Shown: piece after piece, positions 1 to 7,986 of the stretch | Layout of the letters: each line of letters opens with the position of its first letter | Numbering within the stretch: position 1 is the first letter of the stretch | DNA from: Cypionkella sp. | Lineage (GTDB): Bacteria > Pseudomonadota > Alphaproteobacteria > Rhodobacterales > Rhodobacteraceae | Length of the DNA: 32,378 nt | Direction of reading: 5' to 3' | Assembly: GCA_023255415.1 (NCBI GenBank) | Contig: JALRIN010000031.1 | Location: 1-32,378, forward strand | The notes under the pieces: generated by a model | Told to the model about the DNA's origin: nothing | The model's database searches: none | What the model saw: the letters and a program-made list of their open reading frames with translations, nothing else | Program-made: the position numbers and the translations under genes

Positions 1-148
1 CGAGGCTGGCGATTTCATGTGGCTGCGCGCCTATTGCCCACAAGCCTGCTATGCCGCAGGCCCCGGCCCGTTCCGCTATCTGCTCTACAAAGACGTCAAC
101 CGTCACGCCAGCCTGCGCGGGCCCGGTGGCTTTCGCCCCGCGCTCTAA
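1..148 (+). CDS. allE: (S)-ureidoglycine aminohydrolase, C-terminal end (partial)
   Basis: Only the last 48 codons are present, in the frame starting at base 2 and ending with TAA at 146-148; the gene begins before the window. The tail contains YLLYKDVNRH, which I recognise as the conserved C-terminal end of the cupin-fold ureidoglycine aminohydrolases (E. coli AllE ends in a very similar way). The enzyme takes the amino group off (S)-ureidoglycine to give ureidoglycolate, the substrate of the next gene, allA. That adjacency supports the call. In relatives the protein is often annotated as a combined allantoicase/aminohydrolase; the N-terminal part needed to judge this is outside the window. 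Confidence 0.72.
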   Translation, partial: EAGDFMWLRAYCPQACYAAGPGPFRYLLYKDVNRHASLRGPGGFRPAL

Positions 149-150
149 TT

Positions 151-200
151 CATCTGTCTGAAAATATCCCACGGGGGTTCGGGGGTGTGAAGCCCCCGAG
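151..200 (+). repeat. Intergenic element copy A: AAATATCC box plus G-rich hairpin
   Basis: Three bases after the allE stop lies the box CATCTGTCTGAAAATATCC (151-169), then a run of G, then a stem-loop TCGGGGG (179-185) / CCCCCGA (193-199) with a 7-base loop. The same box followed by G-rich hairpins recurs at 25711. No T-tract follows, and allA starts 21 bases downstream, so it is not an ordinary terminator. It could mark a processing or partial termination site within the operon. The function is unknown. Confidence 0.6.
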
Positions 201-220
201 GTGTCCAACAAAGGCAAGCC

Positions 221-706
221 ATGCAGATACTAACCGAACCGCTTACCGCAGCAGCCTTCGCCCCCTACGGCGATGTGCTTGACGCCACAGGCGATTTTCG
301 CCTGATCAACGCAGGCCTTTGTCAGCGCCACCACGATCGCGCCCGGCTTGATTTTGGTGCCGAAGTGGATACGGCCAACCGCGCCGGCATCTCGATCTTT
401 CAGGCCCAGCCGCGCGCGCTGCCTTACGTCTTTGATCTGATCGAGCGTCACCCCGAAGGCTCGCAAGCCTTCCTGCCGATGTCGCAGCACCCGTTTCTGG
501 TCATCGTCGCCGACAGCCCGCAGGCCAAACCGCGCGCCTTTCTGAGCAATGGCGCGCAAGGCATCAACCTGCACCGCGGCACTTGGCACGGCGTTTTGAC
601 ACCGCTGCAGGCGCCGGGCCTTTTCGCCGTGGTCGACCGCATCGGTGCTTCCGCCAATCTTGAAGAATTCCGCTACCCGCAAAGCTGGAGCGTGATCGAG
701 GCCTGA
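221..706 (+). CDS. allA: Ureidoglycolate lyase
   Basis: A 161-residue cytosolic protein of the AllA family, which splits (S)-ureidoglycolate into glyoxylate and urea, the last step of allantoin breakdown. The whole length fits the family (about 160-170 residues). Recognisable parts are the N-terminal LTAAAFAPYGDVLD, the central FLPMSQHPFLVIVA (residues about 86-99) and GTWHGVLTPL near 121-130, which belong to the compact beta-barrel around the active site. The ATG at 221 has an AAGG (212-215) in front of it. It follows allE by 72 bases and is followed by a purine permease, so the three make a coherent purine catabolic unit. The glyoxylate made here could be used by the glyoxylate reductases elsewhere in the window. 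Confidence 0.9.
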   Translation: MQILTEPLTAAAFAPYGDVLDATGDFRLINAGLCQRHHDRARLDFGAEVDTANRAGISIFQAQPRALPYVFDLIERHPEGSQAFLPMSQHPFLVIVADSPQAKPRAFLSNGAQGINLHRGTWHGVLTPLQAPGLFAVVDRIGASANLEEFRYPQSWSVIEA

Positions 707-783
707 CCGCCTTGCAACCTGCTCTCGCGCGCAAAGGGGCCGCGCAGAGGGCTGTATAAAAGCCCCAAAGGGAATGGAAAAAC

Positions 784-2268
784 ATGAGCGACAAGACCCA
801 TCCGGTGGATGAAATTATTCCCACCCCAAAACTTTTTACCCTTGGGCTGCAACATGTGCTGGTGATGTATGCCGGCGCCATCGCAGTGCCATTGATCGTT
901 GGCCGCGCGCTGAAACTTGACCCCGCCGATGTGGCCTTTCTGATCTCGGCCGATCTTTTTGTCTGCGGGCTGGTGTCTTTGATCCAAAGCTTTGGCGCGA
1001 CGCAATGGTTCGGCATCAAACTGCCGGTGATGATGGGGGTGACCTTTGCCTCTGTCGGGCCAATGCTGGCGATTGCCGGCGCCAATCCCGGACCTGACGG
1101 CGCAAGGATGATCTTCGGTGCCATCATGGGCGCAGGCGTCATCGGCATGCTGATCGCGCCCTTGGTCAGCCGGATGCTGCGGTTCTTTCCGCCCGTGGTG
1201 ACCGGCACCATCATTCTGGTGATCGGCGTCACCTTGATGCGGATTGGCATCAATTGGATCTTTGGCAATCCCGTCGGCCCAACTGCGCCGCAAGTCGTCG
1301 ATCCGGCCCATGCCGATTGGCTGAAAGCCGTGGCCGATCTTGCCGCCGCAGGTGGCAGCGCCATTCCAGAGCTGCCAAAGGGTCTTGCCCTGGCGCCCAA
1401 GCTTGCGAACCCCGCCTATGCGCCGCTTTCTGGCATCGCTATTTCGGCCATCGTGCTGGTGGCCATCGTCGCGATTTCGCGCGTCGCCAAAGGCTTTGTC
1501 GCCAATATCGCCGTGCTTTTGGGCATTGTCTTTGGCTGCGTGCTGGCGGCCCTGATGGGGATGATGCACTTTGGCAAAGTCGCTGATGCAGGCTGGTTCG
1601 GGCTGATCACGCCTTTCCACTTTGGCATGCCTGTCTTTGATCCGATCCTAATTGCCACGATGGTTTTGGTGATGATCGTGGTGATGATCGAATCCACCGG
1701 CATGTTCCTTGCGTTAGGCGATATGACCGGGCGTAAAGTCACCCAGCCGATGCTCTCGGCAGGTCTGCGCACCGATGGTCTGGGCACGCTGATTGGCGGC
1801 ATCTTCAACACCTTCCCCTATACCTCCTTCAGCCAAAACGTCGGGCTGGTGGGTGTCACGGGTATCAAATCGCGCTTCGTCTGTGTGGCAGGCGGTTTGA
1901 TCCTGATCGTGATGGGTCTGGTGCCCAAGGTTGGCGCTTTGGCCGAGGCGATCCCGACAGCCGTCTTGGGCGGCGCGGGCCTGGTGATGTTTGGCATGGT
2001 GGCTGCAACTGGAATCCGCATTCTGTCGCGGGTTGATTTTACCTCGAACCGCAATAACCTGTTTATCGTCGCAATCGCGCTTGGTTTTGGCATGATCCCG
2101 CTGATCGCGCCAAACTTCAAACAATGGATGCCGCATTCGATCCATCCGCTGATCGACTCGGGCATTTTGCTGACGACGATATCGGCAGTGGTGCTCAATA
2201 TGGTCTTTAACGGTGCCAATGCCGATGAAGATGATCTGCGCGCAGCCGCGTCGCAGGCCGATCACTAA
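784..2268 (+). CDS. NCS2-family purine (urate/xanthine) permease
   Basis: A 494-residue inner-membrane protein with about 14 hydrophobic segments. It belongs to the nucleobase:cation symporter-2 (NAT) family: QHVLVMYAGAIAVPLI sits near the N-terminus (residues about 23-38), and the NAT signature Q-N-x-G-x4-T-x3-R is present as QNVGLVGVTGIKSR (351-364). Members import xanthine, urate or uracil with protons or sodium. The position behind allE and allA favours urate or xanthine; the substrate is inferred from context, not from a diagnostic residue. The start at 784 is 77 bases after allA and has a purine-rich GGAA-type leader. A strong hairpin terminator follows the stop. Confidence 0.88.
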   Translation: MSDKTHPVDEIIPTPKLFTLGLQHVLVMYAGAIAVPLIVGRALKLDPADVAFLISADLFVCGLVSLIQSFGATQWFGIKLPVMMGVTFASVGPMLAIAGANPGPDGARMIFGAIMGAGVIGMLIAPLVSRMLRFFPPVVTGTIILVIGVTLMRIGINWIFGNPVGPTAPQVVDPAHADWLKAVADLAAAGGSAIPELPKGLALAPKLANPAYAPLSGIAISAIVLVAIVAISRVAKGFVANIAVLLGIVFGCVLAALMGMMHFGKVADAGWFGLITPFHFGMPVFDPILIATMVLVMIVVMIESTGMFLALGDMTGRKVTQPMLSAGLRTDGLGTLIGGIFNTFPYTSFSQNVGLVGVTGIKSRFVCVAGGLILIVMGLVPKVGALAEAIPTAVLGGAGLVMFGMVAATGIRILSRVDFTSNRNNLFIVAIALGFGMIPLIAPNFKQWMPHSIHPLIDSGILLTTISAVVLNMVFNGANADEDDLRAAASQADH

Positions 2269-2271
2269 GCC

Positions 2272-2295
2272 AAAGGGCCCCTGCGGGGGCCCTTT
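2272..2295 (+). terminator. Hairpin terminator after the permease gene, shared with the convergent hydrolase gene
   Basis: A perfect 10-bp stem AAAGGGCCCC (2272-2281) / GGGGCCCTTT (2286-2295) with loop TGCG begins 3 bases after the permease stop. It is followed by acggctttt on the plus strand. The stop codon of the minus-strand hydrolase (2294-2296) lies in the right arm, so the hairpin is at the very end of that gene too and is probably bidirectional. Confidence 0.85.
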
Positions 2296-3340
2296 ACGGC
2301 TTTTGTTCCAGCCGCAAGCCCAGGGCGGCATTGGGTGAAAAGCCTTTGAAATCGTTGAAATATTGCGCCATTTCTGGAATCTGTTTCAGATGCAGACCCA
2401 AGAAGGCGGTGGCGAAATGCTGGGCAATGCCATTCATCCGCACCGTATCCCAGACCGCGTCGGCATAATGTTCGGCGGGCAGGAAATCGAGCGCGGCACT
2501 GGGCGTAAACGCCTCTTGCGGCGCGGGGAAGGGGGCGGCGGCATTGTGGCCCGCGCCTTCAAATGTCAGCAGCATCGCCCCGGGGGCCTCGTCATAGATC
2601 AGCCGCATGCCGCTGGCATAGCCCGAGACCTCATCGGCGCTGCCTGCCATGATCAGCGCCGGCACGCGCAGACCGGCAAGCCCTGCCGCGTTCCAGATGC
2701 CGCGCTGCCGACCCCAGGGGCCAATCGGCACAATCGCGCGCAAGCGGGGGTCAACCTCTGGGCGCATGTGCTGCGCCAATGCCGCGCCATGCTCGGCAAC
2801 AGCGGCATCCGAGACACCCGCCCCGCCCGAGACCAGCGCGCCATAGCCGCCCATGGAATAGCCAATAATCGCATAGGATTGCGCGCCAAGATGGTCGGCT
2901 GCATGGCGGGTGTCCAAGGGTCTGTGGATCAGCGTCTGCAGAAAATCGCCCTTATCGGCATAGGTGCTTAGGCTGTGGTCAAGGCTGGCAACGCGGTAGC
3001 CCCGGCTGGCCAAGGTCTCGCCCAGATGCGCCATCAGCAGCCGGTTGCCCGGATAGCCATGCGACAAGATCACCAACGGAAAATCGCCCGCAAGCGCCGC
3101 CGCATCGCGGGTCGCGCGCCCCTTTAGCCGAATGGGCGTCACGCCATCCCTTAACAGCGTGTCATAAACCCCCGGAGTTTTGGTTAACGCGCTGTCACAT
3201 TCCGCCGGATACCACAGCTCGATCACCAGCCCGCGATAGGCCAGCGCCTCGGTTCGCACGCCGACGGCCAACGTGCCATAGCCTGCCAGCTCTGGCGCAT
3301 CAGCGGCGACGGCGTCGATGCGATTAAAGCTTGATGTCAT
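2294..3340 (-). CDS. Alpha/beta hydrolase (dienelactone/PAF-acetylhydrolase-like)
   Basis: A 348-residue predicted cytosolic serine hydrolase. The nucleophile elbow is G-Y-S-M-G at residues 160-164 (Ser162). An oxyanion HG pair is in LSHGYPGNR (His94), the acid is probably Asp236 (GSADE) and the base His265 (GAGHN). This arrangement fits the dienelactone-hydrolase/PAF-acetylhydrolase-like branch, but no substrate can be read off. I chose the start at 3340 (MTSSF), which overlaps the end of the GNAT gene by 17 bases; an upstream in-frame ATG at 3385 would overlap it by more. It is the last gene of the acyl-CoA ligase - GNAT - hydrolase operon and ends inside the terminator shared with the permease gene. 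Confidence 0.75.
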   Translation of the reverse strand: MTSSFNRIDAVAADAPELAGYGTLAVGVRTEALAYRGLVIELWYPAECDSALTKTPGVYDTLLRDGVTPIRLKGRATRDAAALAGDFPLVILSHGYPGNRLLMAHLGETLASRGYRVASLDHSLSTYADKGDFLQTLIHRPLDTRHAADHLGAQSYAIIGYSMGGYGALVSGGAGVSDAAVAEHGAALAQHMRPEVDPRLRAIVPIGPWGRQRGIWNAAGLAGLRVPALIMAGSADEVSGYASGMRLIYDEAPGAMLLTFEGAGHNAAAPFPAPQEAFTPSAALDFLPAEHYADAVWDTVRMNGIAQHFATAFLGLHLKQIPEMAQYFNDFKGFSPNAALGLRLEQKP

Positions 3341-3764
3341 AGGTCGCCCATTTGGTTTTATCAGCGACGCGGTCATAAAGCCCACGCGCGCGGTAGTTGT
3401 CTTCGGCCGTGATCCAGCGGATCACCGTCCAACCACGCGCCTGGCCCAGATCTTTCAGGGCTGCAATCAGCGCCTCGGCCGCGCCGCTGCCGCGTGCCTC
3501 CGGCCCGACAAACAGATCGTCCAAAAACCCACCTGTGCTGGCCGAAAGCGGGCGCGCAAAGGGGCGGAAATGCGCAAGCCCTACCAAAACGCCGTCCAGA
3601 TCGGCGACCAAACCTTCGCTGCTGTGGCCCGCGTCCAACAGCCAGCCCCAAACCGTGTCGCGCATTGCCGGGGTTTGATCGACCTTATAAAACGCCGCAT
3701 AGCCTGCATAAAGCAGATCCCAAGCGGCGCGATCCTCTGCTCTGACGGCCCGAACCGTGATCAT
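3324..3764 (-). CDS. GNAT-family N-acetyltransferase
   Basis: A 146-residue single-domain acetyltransferase. The acetyl-CoA pyrophosphate loop (motif A) is FVGPEARGSGAAEAL at about residues 85-99, matching the R/Q-x-x-G-x-G/A pattern, and is preceded by the usual beta strand GGFLDDLFV. The C-terminal part (AEDNYRARGLYDRVA) matches the family's motif B region. Such enzymes acetylate a small-molecule amine or a protein N-terminus; the acceptor is unknown. An AAAGGACG ribosome-binding site overlaps the stop of the upstream acyl-CoA ligase gene (12 bases between genes), so the two are surely co-transcribed. The 3' end overlaps the next gene. Confidence 0.82.
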   Translation of the reverse strand: MITVRAVRAEDRAAWDLLYAGYAAFYKVDQTPAMRDTVWGWLLDAGHSSEGLVADLDGVLVGLAHFRPFARPLSASTGGFLDDLFVGPEARGSGAAEALIAALKDLGQARGWTVIRWITAEDNYRARGLYDRVADKTKWATYDIKL

Positions 3765-3776
3765 TTTTGTCGTCCT

Positions 3777-5309
3777 TTATTTTGCGGCCAAGCCGTCTTT
3801 CAAAAGCCGCCGCAAGATTTTTCCCGAGGCAGATTTCGGAATAGCATCAATCACTTCGATATGCTTTGGCTGCTTGTAGGGCGACAGTTCAGCCGCCAAA
3901 TGCGCCGCCACTCCGCCCAGATCAACCCCTGCGGCCAGCACCACAAAGGCCATCGGCACTTCGCCTGCCTCGTCATCAGGCACGCCGATCACGGCTGCAT
4001 CCAACACGCCGGGATAGGCCTGCAACGCCGCCTCAACCTCGGCAGGGGCGACCTGAAAGCCCTTGACCTTGATCAGCTCTTTCAGCCGGTCGCGGATAAA
4101 CAGCTGGCCGCTGGCGTCAAAGCAGCCAATATCGCCGGTGTGCAGCCAGCCTTCGGCGTCAATCGTGCGTGCAGTGGCTTCGGGGTTGTTCAGATAGCCC
4201 ATCATCACCTGCGGGCCCTTGATGCACAGCTCGCCCTCGGCATCGACGCCAAGCGCTTGGCCGTTCGCATCGACGATTTTGCACAGCGTATTGGGAACGG
4301 TAAAGCCAACCGCACCGGCCACCGCGCGGTCTTCATTCGAGAAATGCGAGATCGGGCTAAGTTCGGTCATCCCGTAGCCCTGCATCGTCATCGCCCCGGT
4401 GCGCGCGCCGCAGGCATTGCTTAACTCGGCCCCCAAGGGCGCTGCGGCCGAGACAAAAACCTTCAGGCTTGAAATATCATAGCTGTCCACCAGCGGGTGT
4501 TTGGCCAAAGCATTGGCCACAGGCGGCACCGCCATCACCATGCGGACGCGGTAGTCCTGCACAAAGCCTAAAAATGCGGGCAGATCAAAACGCGGCATGC
4601 AGATCAGCCGCGCACCGGCAATCAGATGCGTGTTCAGCATCACATTCATGCCGTAAATATGAAAGAACGGCAGGAAGGCCACCAAGGTCTCGTCTGGCAA
4701 AATCTTAATCACCGCAAGGCCTTGGTCAACATTCACCACCAGATTGCGGTGGCTTAGCATCACGCCTTTGGGCAGGCCTGTGGTCCCCGAGGAATAGGGC
4801 AGCACAAACACATGCGCGTCCAGATCGACCGGCACCTGCGCGGGCAGGGCGGGGCCTTGCCAAGCTTCCATCGCCTCGATGATCACCAGCTCGCGGCAGT
4901 TTGTGCCTGCCATGCCATCGCGAGCCGTTGCCTCAAAGGCGGCGATGGTGAACAAAACCTCGGCGCCGGAATCGGTCAGCTGATGGCGCACTTCGGCGGC
5001 GGTATAGGTGGGGTTCAGGGTGGTCAGCGTGCCGCCCGCCCAGCCCACGGCGTGAAAGATCACCGCAAATTCCGGGCTGTTGGGCGACATCAGCGCCACC
5101 CGATGCCCAGCGCCAAAACCGCGCGCGCTTAGCCCGCCTGCAAGCGCCTTTACGCCTGCGATCACCTGCGCGCCCGTCCAGCCCTTGCCGGTAGGCCCGT
5201 CGATCAAAACCACACGCTCGGGGGCTTTTTCCAAAGCGGCAAACAGGGCTTGGGTGATGGTGACATCGCGGATGGCAACATCCGGCAAAGGGCTGGTGAA
5301 AATGGTCAT
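3777..5309 (-). CDS. AMP-forming acyl-CoA ligase (4-coumarate-CoA ligase-like)
   Basis: A 510-residue cytosolic enzyme of the ANL superfamily, which activates a carboxylate as an acyl-adenylate and transfers it to CoA. Motifs are complete: P-loop YSSGTTGLPKG (172-182), GYGMTE (311-316), the hinge region around TGD (391-393) and RDRLKELIKVKGF (406-418), and the catalytic lysine in SASGK (Lys497). The overall look is closest to 4-coumarate/medium-chain acyl-CoA ligases. The start is decided by a very strong AGGAGGAG (5315-5322 on the opposite strand) in front of ATG 5309; an open frame upstream to 5432 lacks such a signal. It is the first gene of an operon with GNAT and hydrolase. The substrate is unknown. 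Confidence 0.85.
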   Translation of the reverse strand: MTIFTSPLPDVAIRDVTITQALFAALEKAPERVVLIDGPTGKGWTGAQVIAGVKALAGGLSARGFGAGHRVALMSPNSPEFAVIFHAVGWAGGTLTTLNPTYTAAEVRHQLTDSGAEVLFTIAAFEATARDGMAGTNCRELVIIEAMEAWQGPALPAQVPVDLDAHVFVLPYSSGTTGLPKGVMLSHRNLVVNVDQGLAVIKILPDETLVAFLPFFHIYGMNVMLNTHLIAGARLICMPRFDLPAFLGFVQDYRVRMVMAVPPVANALAKHPLVDSYDISSLKVFVSAAAPLGAELSNACGARTGAMTMQGYGMTELSPISHFSNEDRAVAGAVGFTVPNTLCKIVDANGQALGVDAEGELCIKGPQVMMGYLNNPEATARTIDAEGWLHTGDIGCFDASGQLFIRDRLKELIKVKGFQVAPAEVEAALQAYPGVLDAAVIGVPDDEAGEVPMAFVVLAAGVDLGGVAAHLAAELSPYKQPKHIEVIDAIPKSASGKILRRLLKDGLAAK

Positions 5310-5405
5310 TTGGTCTCCTCCTGCGGGCAGACTAGCAGGGCGGTTTTGCTTTGTGTTAAAAATGTCAGGTTTGATTTCGCCGCTGCCGCAAGGGAATTTC
5401 GCGCG

Positions 5406-5678
5406 ATGACACTGCCGAGTTACAACATCCAATACGGCTTTGGCAGCGACGGGATCTATGATCTGTTGCGCGCTATGCTGGCGGCTTTGTCGATGCCACC
5501 GCGCATTTGGGCCAAAGCCTGCACAGCCACCGCAAAGACATCGCCGGGCAAGACCGCTTGCGCCAATTGCATCGCTGCGTTGTGGCGGCCGAACCTGCGC
5601 CAGCGCAGCGCGCGGTCTGGACGGATCCTGCGCAGATCGCCTCTGGTCAATTTTCCGCTTTGGGTCGATCTGGGTTAA
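5406..5678 (+). pseudogene. Probable gene remnant with an endonuclease/exonuclease/phosphatase-like start
   Basis: The 366 bases between the acyl-CoA ligase start and the aminotransferase stop hold no clear intact gene. An ATG at 5406 with AAGGGAA in front opens with MTLPSYNIQYGFGSDGIYDL. This resembles the start of endonuclease/exonuclease/phosphatase (EEP) proteins, where a strand ending in SYNIQYG and then DGRYDL is typical. After that the frame stops resembling the family. A different plus frame from about 5477 reads like native coding sequence (RYAGGFVDATAHLGQSL onward) but I cannot assign it. The first frame ends with TAA at 5676-5678, overlapping the convergent aminotransferase stop. 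I read this as a frameshifted, internally deleted remnant; a small real gene is possible. Confidence 0.35.
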
Positions 5679-6979
5679 ACCTTGCGCAACACGCCTTCAA
5701 ACGCGGTCAGAAAGGTGTCGACATTCTGCATCGAGAACACTAGGGGCGGGCGGATTTTCAGCACATGCGCCTGCGGTCCTGTGGCCGAGATCAGCACCCG
5801 CGCCTCGCGCAACCCGTTGACGATCCGCCCCGTCAGCGTTGCATCGGGCGCGCCGTCGCGAATGATGTCTTGGCCCAAGAACAGCCCCACCGCGCGCAGC
5901 TGCCCCAAGCAATCAAAGTTGCTTGCAAGCCCGCGCAGGCCTTCGGCAAAGGCCGCTCCCACCACGCGGGCGTTGTCTTGCAGATGTTCGTTTTGCACCA
6001 CCTCTAGCACCGCCATCGCCGTGGCCGCAGCCACGGCATTGCCGCCAAAGGTGTTGAAATACCGCGCCTTTGATCCAAAGGCCGCAAGCACCTCAGGCCT
6101 GATTACCAGTCCCGCCACCGGATAGCCATTGCCCATCGGCTTGCCCAAACTGACCATATCGGGGATCAGACCGTGGCGCTGAAACCCCCACATCGCCTCA
6201 CCTGTGCGGCCAAAGCCGGGCTGCACCTCATCGGCAATAAACAGCCCACCTGCCGCGCGAATGGCCTCGGCTGCGGGGCGCAAGAAACCGGCTGGGTCAA
6301 CAAAGACCCCGTCCGAGGAAAACACCGTATCCACGAATAGCGCCGCCGGTTTGATACCGTGGCGCAGCAGATCGTCAATCGCCGCCTGCACACCTGCGGC
6401 AAAATCTGCGCCCACATCGCCCGCACCCTTGGGGGCAGGCACCAGCCGCACGTGTTCGCCTAATGGCACGCCAGTGCCAAGGCTGGGCGACATGCCGGCG
6501 ATGGTATGGGTGACGCCGTGATAGGCGTTGTCAGTGACGATAAACCCGGTGCCGCCGGTATGGGCGCAGGCGATGCGGTAGGCCAGATCATTGGCCTCGG
6601 ATCCGGTGCAGGTCATCATCAGATGGCTTAGATCGCTGGGGAAATGCGCCAGCAAAGCCTCGGCATAATCCAGCACGCTGTCGTGCAAATAGCGGGTGTG
6701 GCTGGCAAAAACCGCTGCTTGCCGCGCGGTTGCGGCCACCACATGCGGGTGACAATGCCCCACCGAGGCCACGTTGTTATAGGTGTCCAGATAGGCCTTG
6801 CCGTCTTTGTCATAAAGCCAAACGCCTTCGCCGCGCACCAGATGCACCGGCGTCTCGTAAAACAGCCGATAGGCCGGGCCCAAGGCGCGCGCACGGCGCG
6901 CCACCAGCGCTTGATCCTCGGCCGAAAGATTGCCGCGCCCCGCCACATAGGCATTCACCATTTGGCCGGTATTGGTCAT
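5675..6979 (-). CDS. Class III PLP enzyme, 5-phosphohydroxylysine / phosphoethanolamine phospho-lyase-like
   Basis: A 434-residue fold-type I PLP enzyme. The cofactor lysine is Lys280 in SLGKPMGNGYP, the PLP-phosphate loop is TGSEAN (125-130) and the pyridine-ring aspartate is Asp250 in IADEVQ. Many stretches match the animal AGXT2L/PHYKPL branch: NVASVGHCHP, TRYLHD, DYAEALL, AGGLFIADEVQPGFGR and YFNTFGGN. Members of that branch are phospho-lyases rather than aminotransferases, turning 5-phosphohydroxylysine into 2-aminoadipate semialdehyde, or phosphoethanolamine into acetaldehyde, with release of ammonia and phosphate. The upstream kinase gene overlaps it by 4 bases (ATGA), which supports a kinase-then-lyase pathway. 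The exact substrate is inferred; an ordinary omega-aminotransferase cannot be excluded. Confidence 0.75.
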   Translation of the reverse strand: MTNTGQMVNAYVAGRGNLSAEDQALVARRARALGPAYRLFYETPVHLVRGEGVWLYDKDGKAYLDTYNNVASVGHCHPHVVAATARQAAVFASHTRYLHDSVLDYAEALLAHFPSDLSHLMMTCTGSEANDLAYRIACAHTGGTGFIVTDNAYHGVTHTIAGMSPSLGTGVPLGEHVRLVPAPKGAGDVGADFAAGVQAAIDDLLRHGIKPAALFVDTVFSSDGVFVDPAGFLRPAAEAIRAAGGLFIADEVQPGFGRTGEAMWGFQRHGLIPDMVSLGKPMGNGYPVAGLVIRPEVLAAFGSKARYFNTFGGNAVAAATAMAVLEVVQNEHLQDNARVVGAAFAEGLRGLASNFDCLGQLRAVGLFLGQDIIRDGAPDATLTGRIVNGLREARVLISATGPQAHVLKIRPPLVFSMQNVDTFLTAFEGVLRKV

Positions 6980-7986
6980 AGCTGCTCCAGTTCTTTTAAA
7001 ACGCTGCTGCGCTCTAGCCCCGCCAAGGCGATCAGCCCGGCGCGGGCGGCCGCGAAATTGCGCAGGATATAGGCTGCATTGTCAGGATAGCGCGCCGCAC
7101 GCGCCGAGGTGATGGCGATGGTCGTCAGCATCCGCGTCGCCGCAAGATCTGGCAGCAAAGCGCGCTCGGTCGCGGTCAGTGGCAGCACGGCGTGATAGGC
7201 GCGGGCAAAATTGGTCAGGCTGTGCAGTGGCGCGCGCGGGTCCAGCTGATAGGCCGCCGCAATCGCCACATCGCAGATCAGCGGCGTCCGCACCATATCG
7301 CCAAAATCCAGCACCCCCGCGATGCGGTCAGGCGCATCCGGGGCGCAGAGCACATTATGCGGGTTCAGATCGTTATGCACCACTTGCCAGCGCAAATCGG
7401 GCAGGGCGGGGGCGATATCGACGTGGTAACGCGCCAGCGTGGCCGCAGCCAAATCGCGCAGGGCGGGGTCGGCAATCGCGGGCAACAAGGGCTGCAAGGC
7501 AGCGGCCTGTTTCAGATCCCATTGCAGCACATAATCTGCTGCCGGATGCGAAAACCCCTGCAAGCCCAAAGCCAGCCGTGCCGCCATCCGCGCCAGATCA
7601 GCAGCCTGCGCATCCGACTGCGGGGTCAGGTGCTGCGGTATGCCCTCCAGATAGGTCAGCACCCGCAAAATCCCTTGCGGGGTGGGCACTTGGGTCTGGC
7701 CGTCCCGGCTGCGGATCAGCCGCGGCACCGGCAGGCCTGCTGCTTGCAGATGCAGCAAGGCGCGGGTTTGAAAATCTGTCACCTCGGCCGGTTCGGCGGG
7801 GTTGGCAAGCTTGATCACATAGCCCTGTTCGGGCGTGGCCAGATGCAGGTTCAGATCGCGTTCTGAGGTCAGGGCGCGCAGCGGGCCGCGCAGGCCATAA
7901 TGCTGCGCCACCAGCGCGGCCAGATCGGCTTGCGCCATCTGCGGCGGTGCCGAGCCAAGCAAAGATCCAAGCGTCGCGTCGGTCAT
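6976..7986 (-). CDS. APH-fold small-molecule kinase, hydroxylysine kinase-like
   Basis: A 336-residue aminoglycoside-phosphotransferase-fold kinase. The ATP-binding lysine is probably Lys59 (YVIKL) and the catalytic loop is H204-N-D206-x4-N211. The metal-binding DFGD (227-230) sits in GVLDFGDM, as in animal hydroxylysine kinase (AGPHD1/HYKK). It would transfer the gamma phosphate of ATP or GTP to the hydroxyl group of an amino-acid-like substrate. Its stop overlaps the start of the phospho-lyase-like gene by 4 bases, so the pair would be translated together. It is divergent from the chelatase gene, with 117 bases in between for promoters. Choline/ethanolamine or homoserine kinase activity is an alternative within the same fold. 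Confidence 0.78.
   Translation of the reverse strand: MTDATLGSLLGSAPPQMAQADLAALVAQHYGLRGPLRALTSERDLNLHLATPEQGYVIKLANPAEPAEVTDFQTRALLHLQAAGLPVPRLIRSRDGQTQVPTPQGILRVLTYLEGIPQHLTPQSDAQAADLARMAARLALGLQGFSHPAADYVLQWDLKQAAALQPLLPAIADPALRDLAAATLARYHVDIAPALPDLRWQVVHNDLNPHNVLCAPDAPDRIAGVLDFGDMVRTPLICDVAIAAAYQLDPRAPLHSLTNFARAYHAVLPLTATERALLPDLAATRMLTTIAITSARAARYPDNAAYILRNFAAARAGLIALAGLERSSVLKELEQL

Noticed and set aside
749..765. Small stem-loop GGGCT/AGCCC before the permease gene
   Set aside because: Only 5 bp with a 7-base loop; such stems are common by chance in GC-rich DNA.
673..1620. Long open frame antisense to the permease gene
   Set aside because: Translation is rich in His, Gln, Arg and Asp without any domain, as expected from the reverse complement of a GC-rich membrane protein gene; the plus-strand permease is unmistakable.
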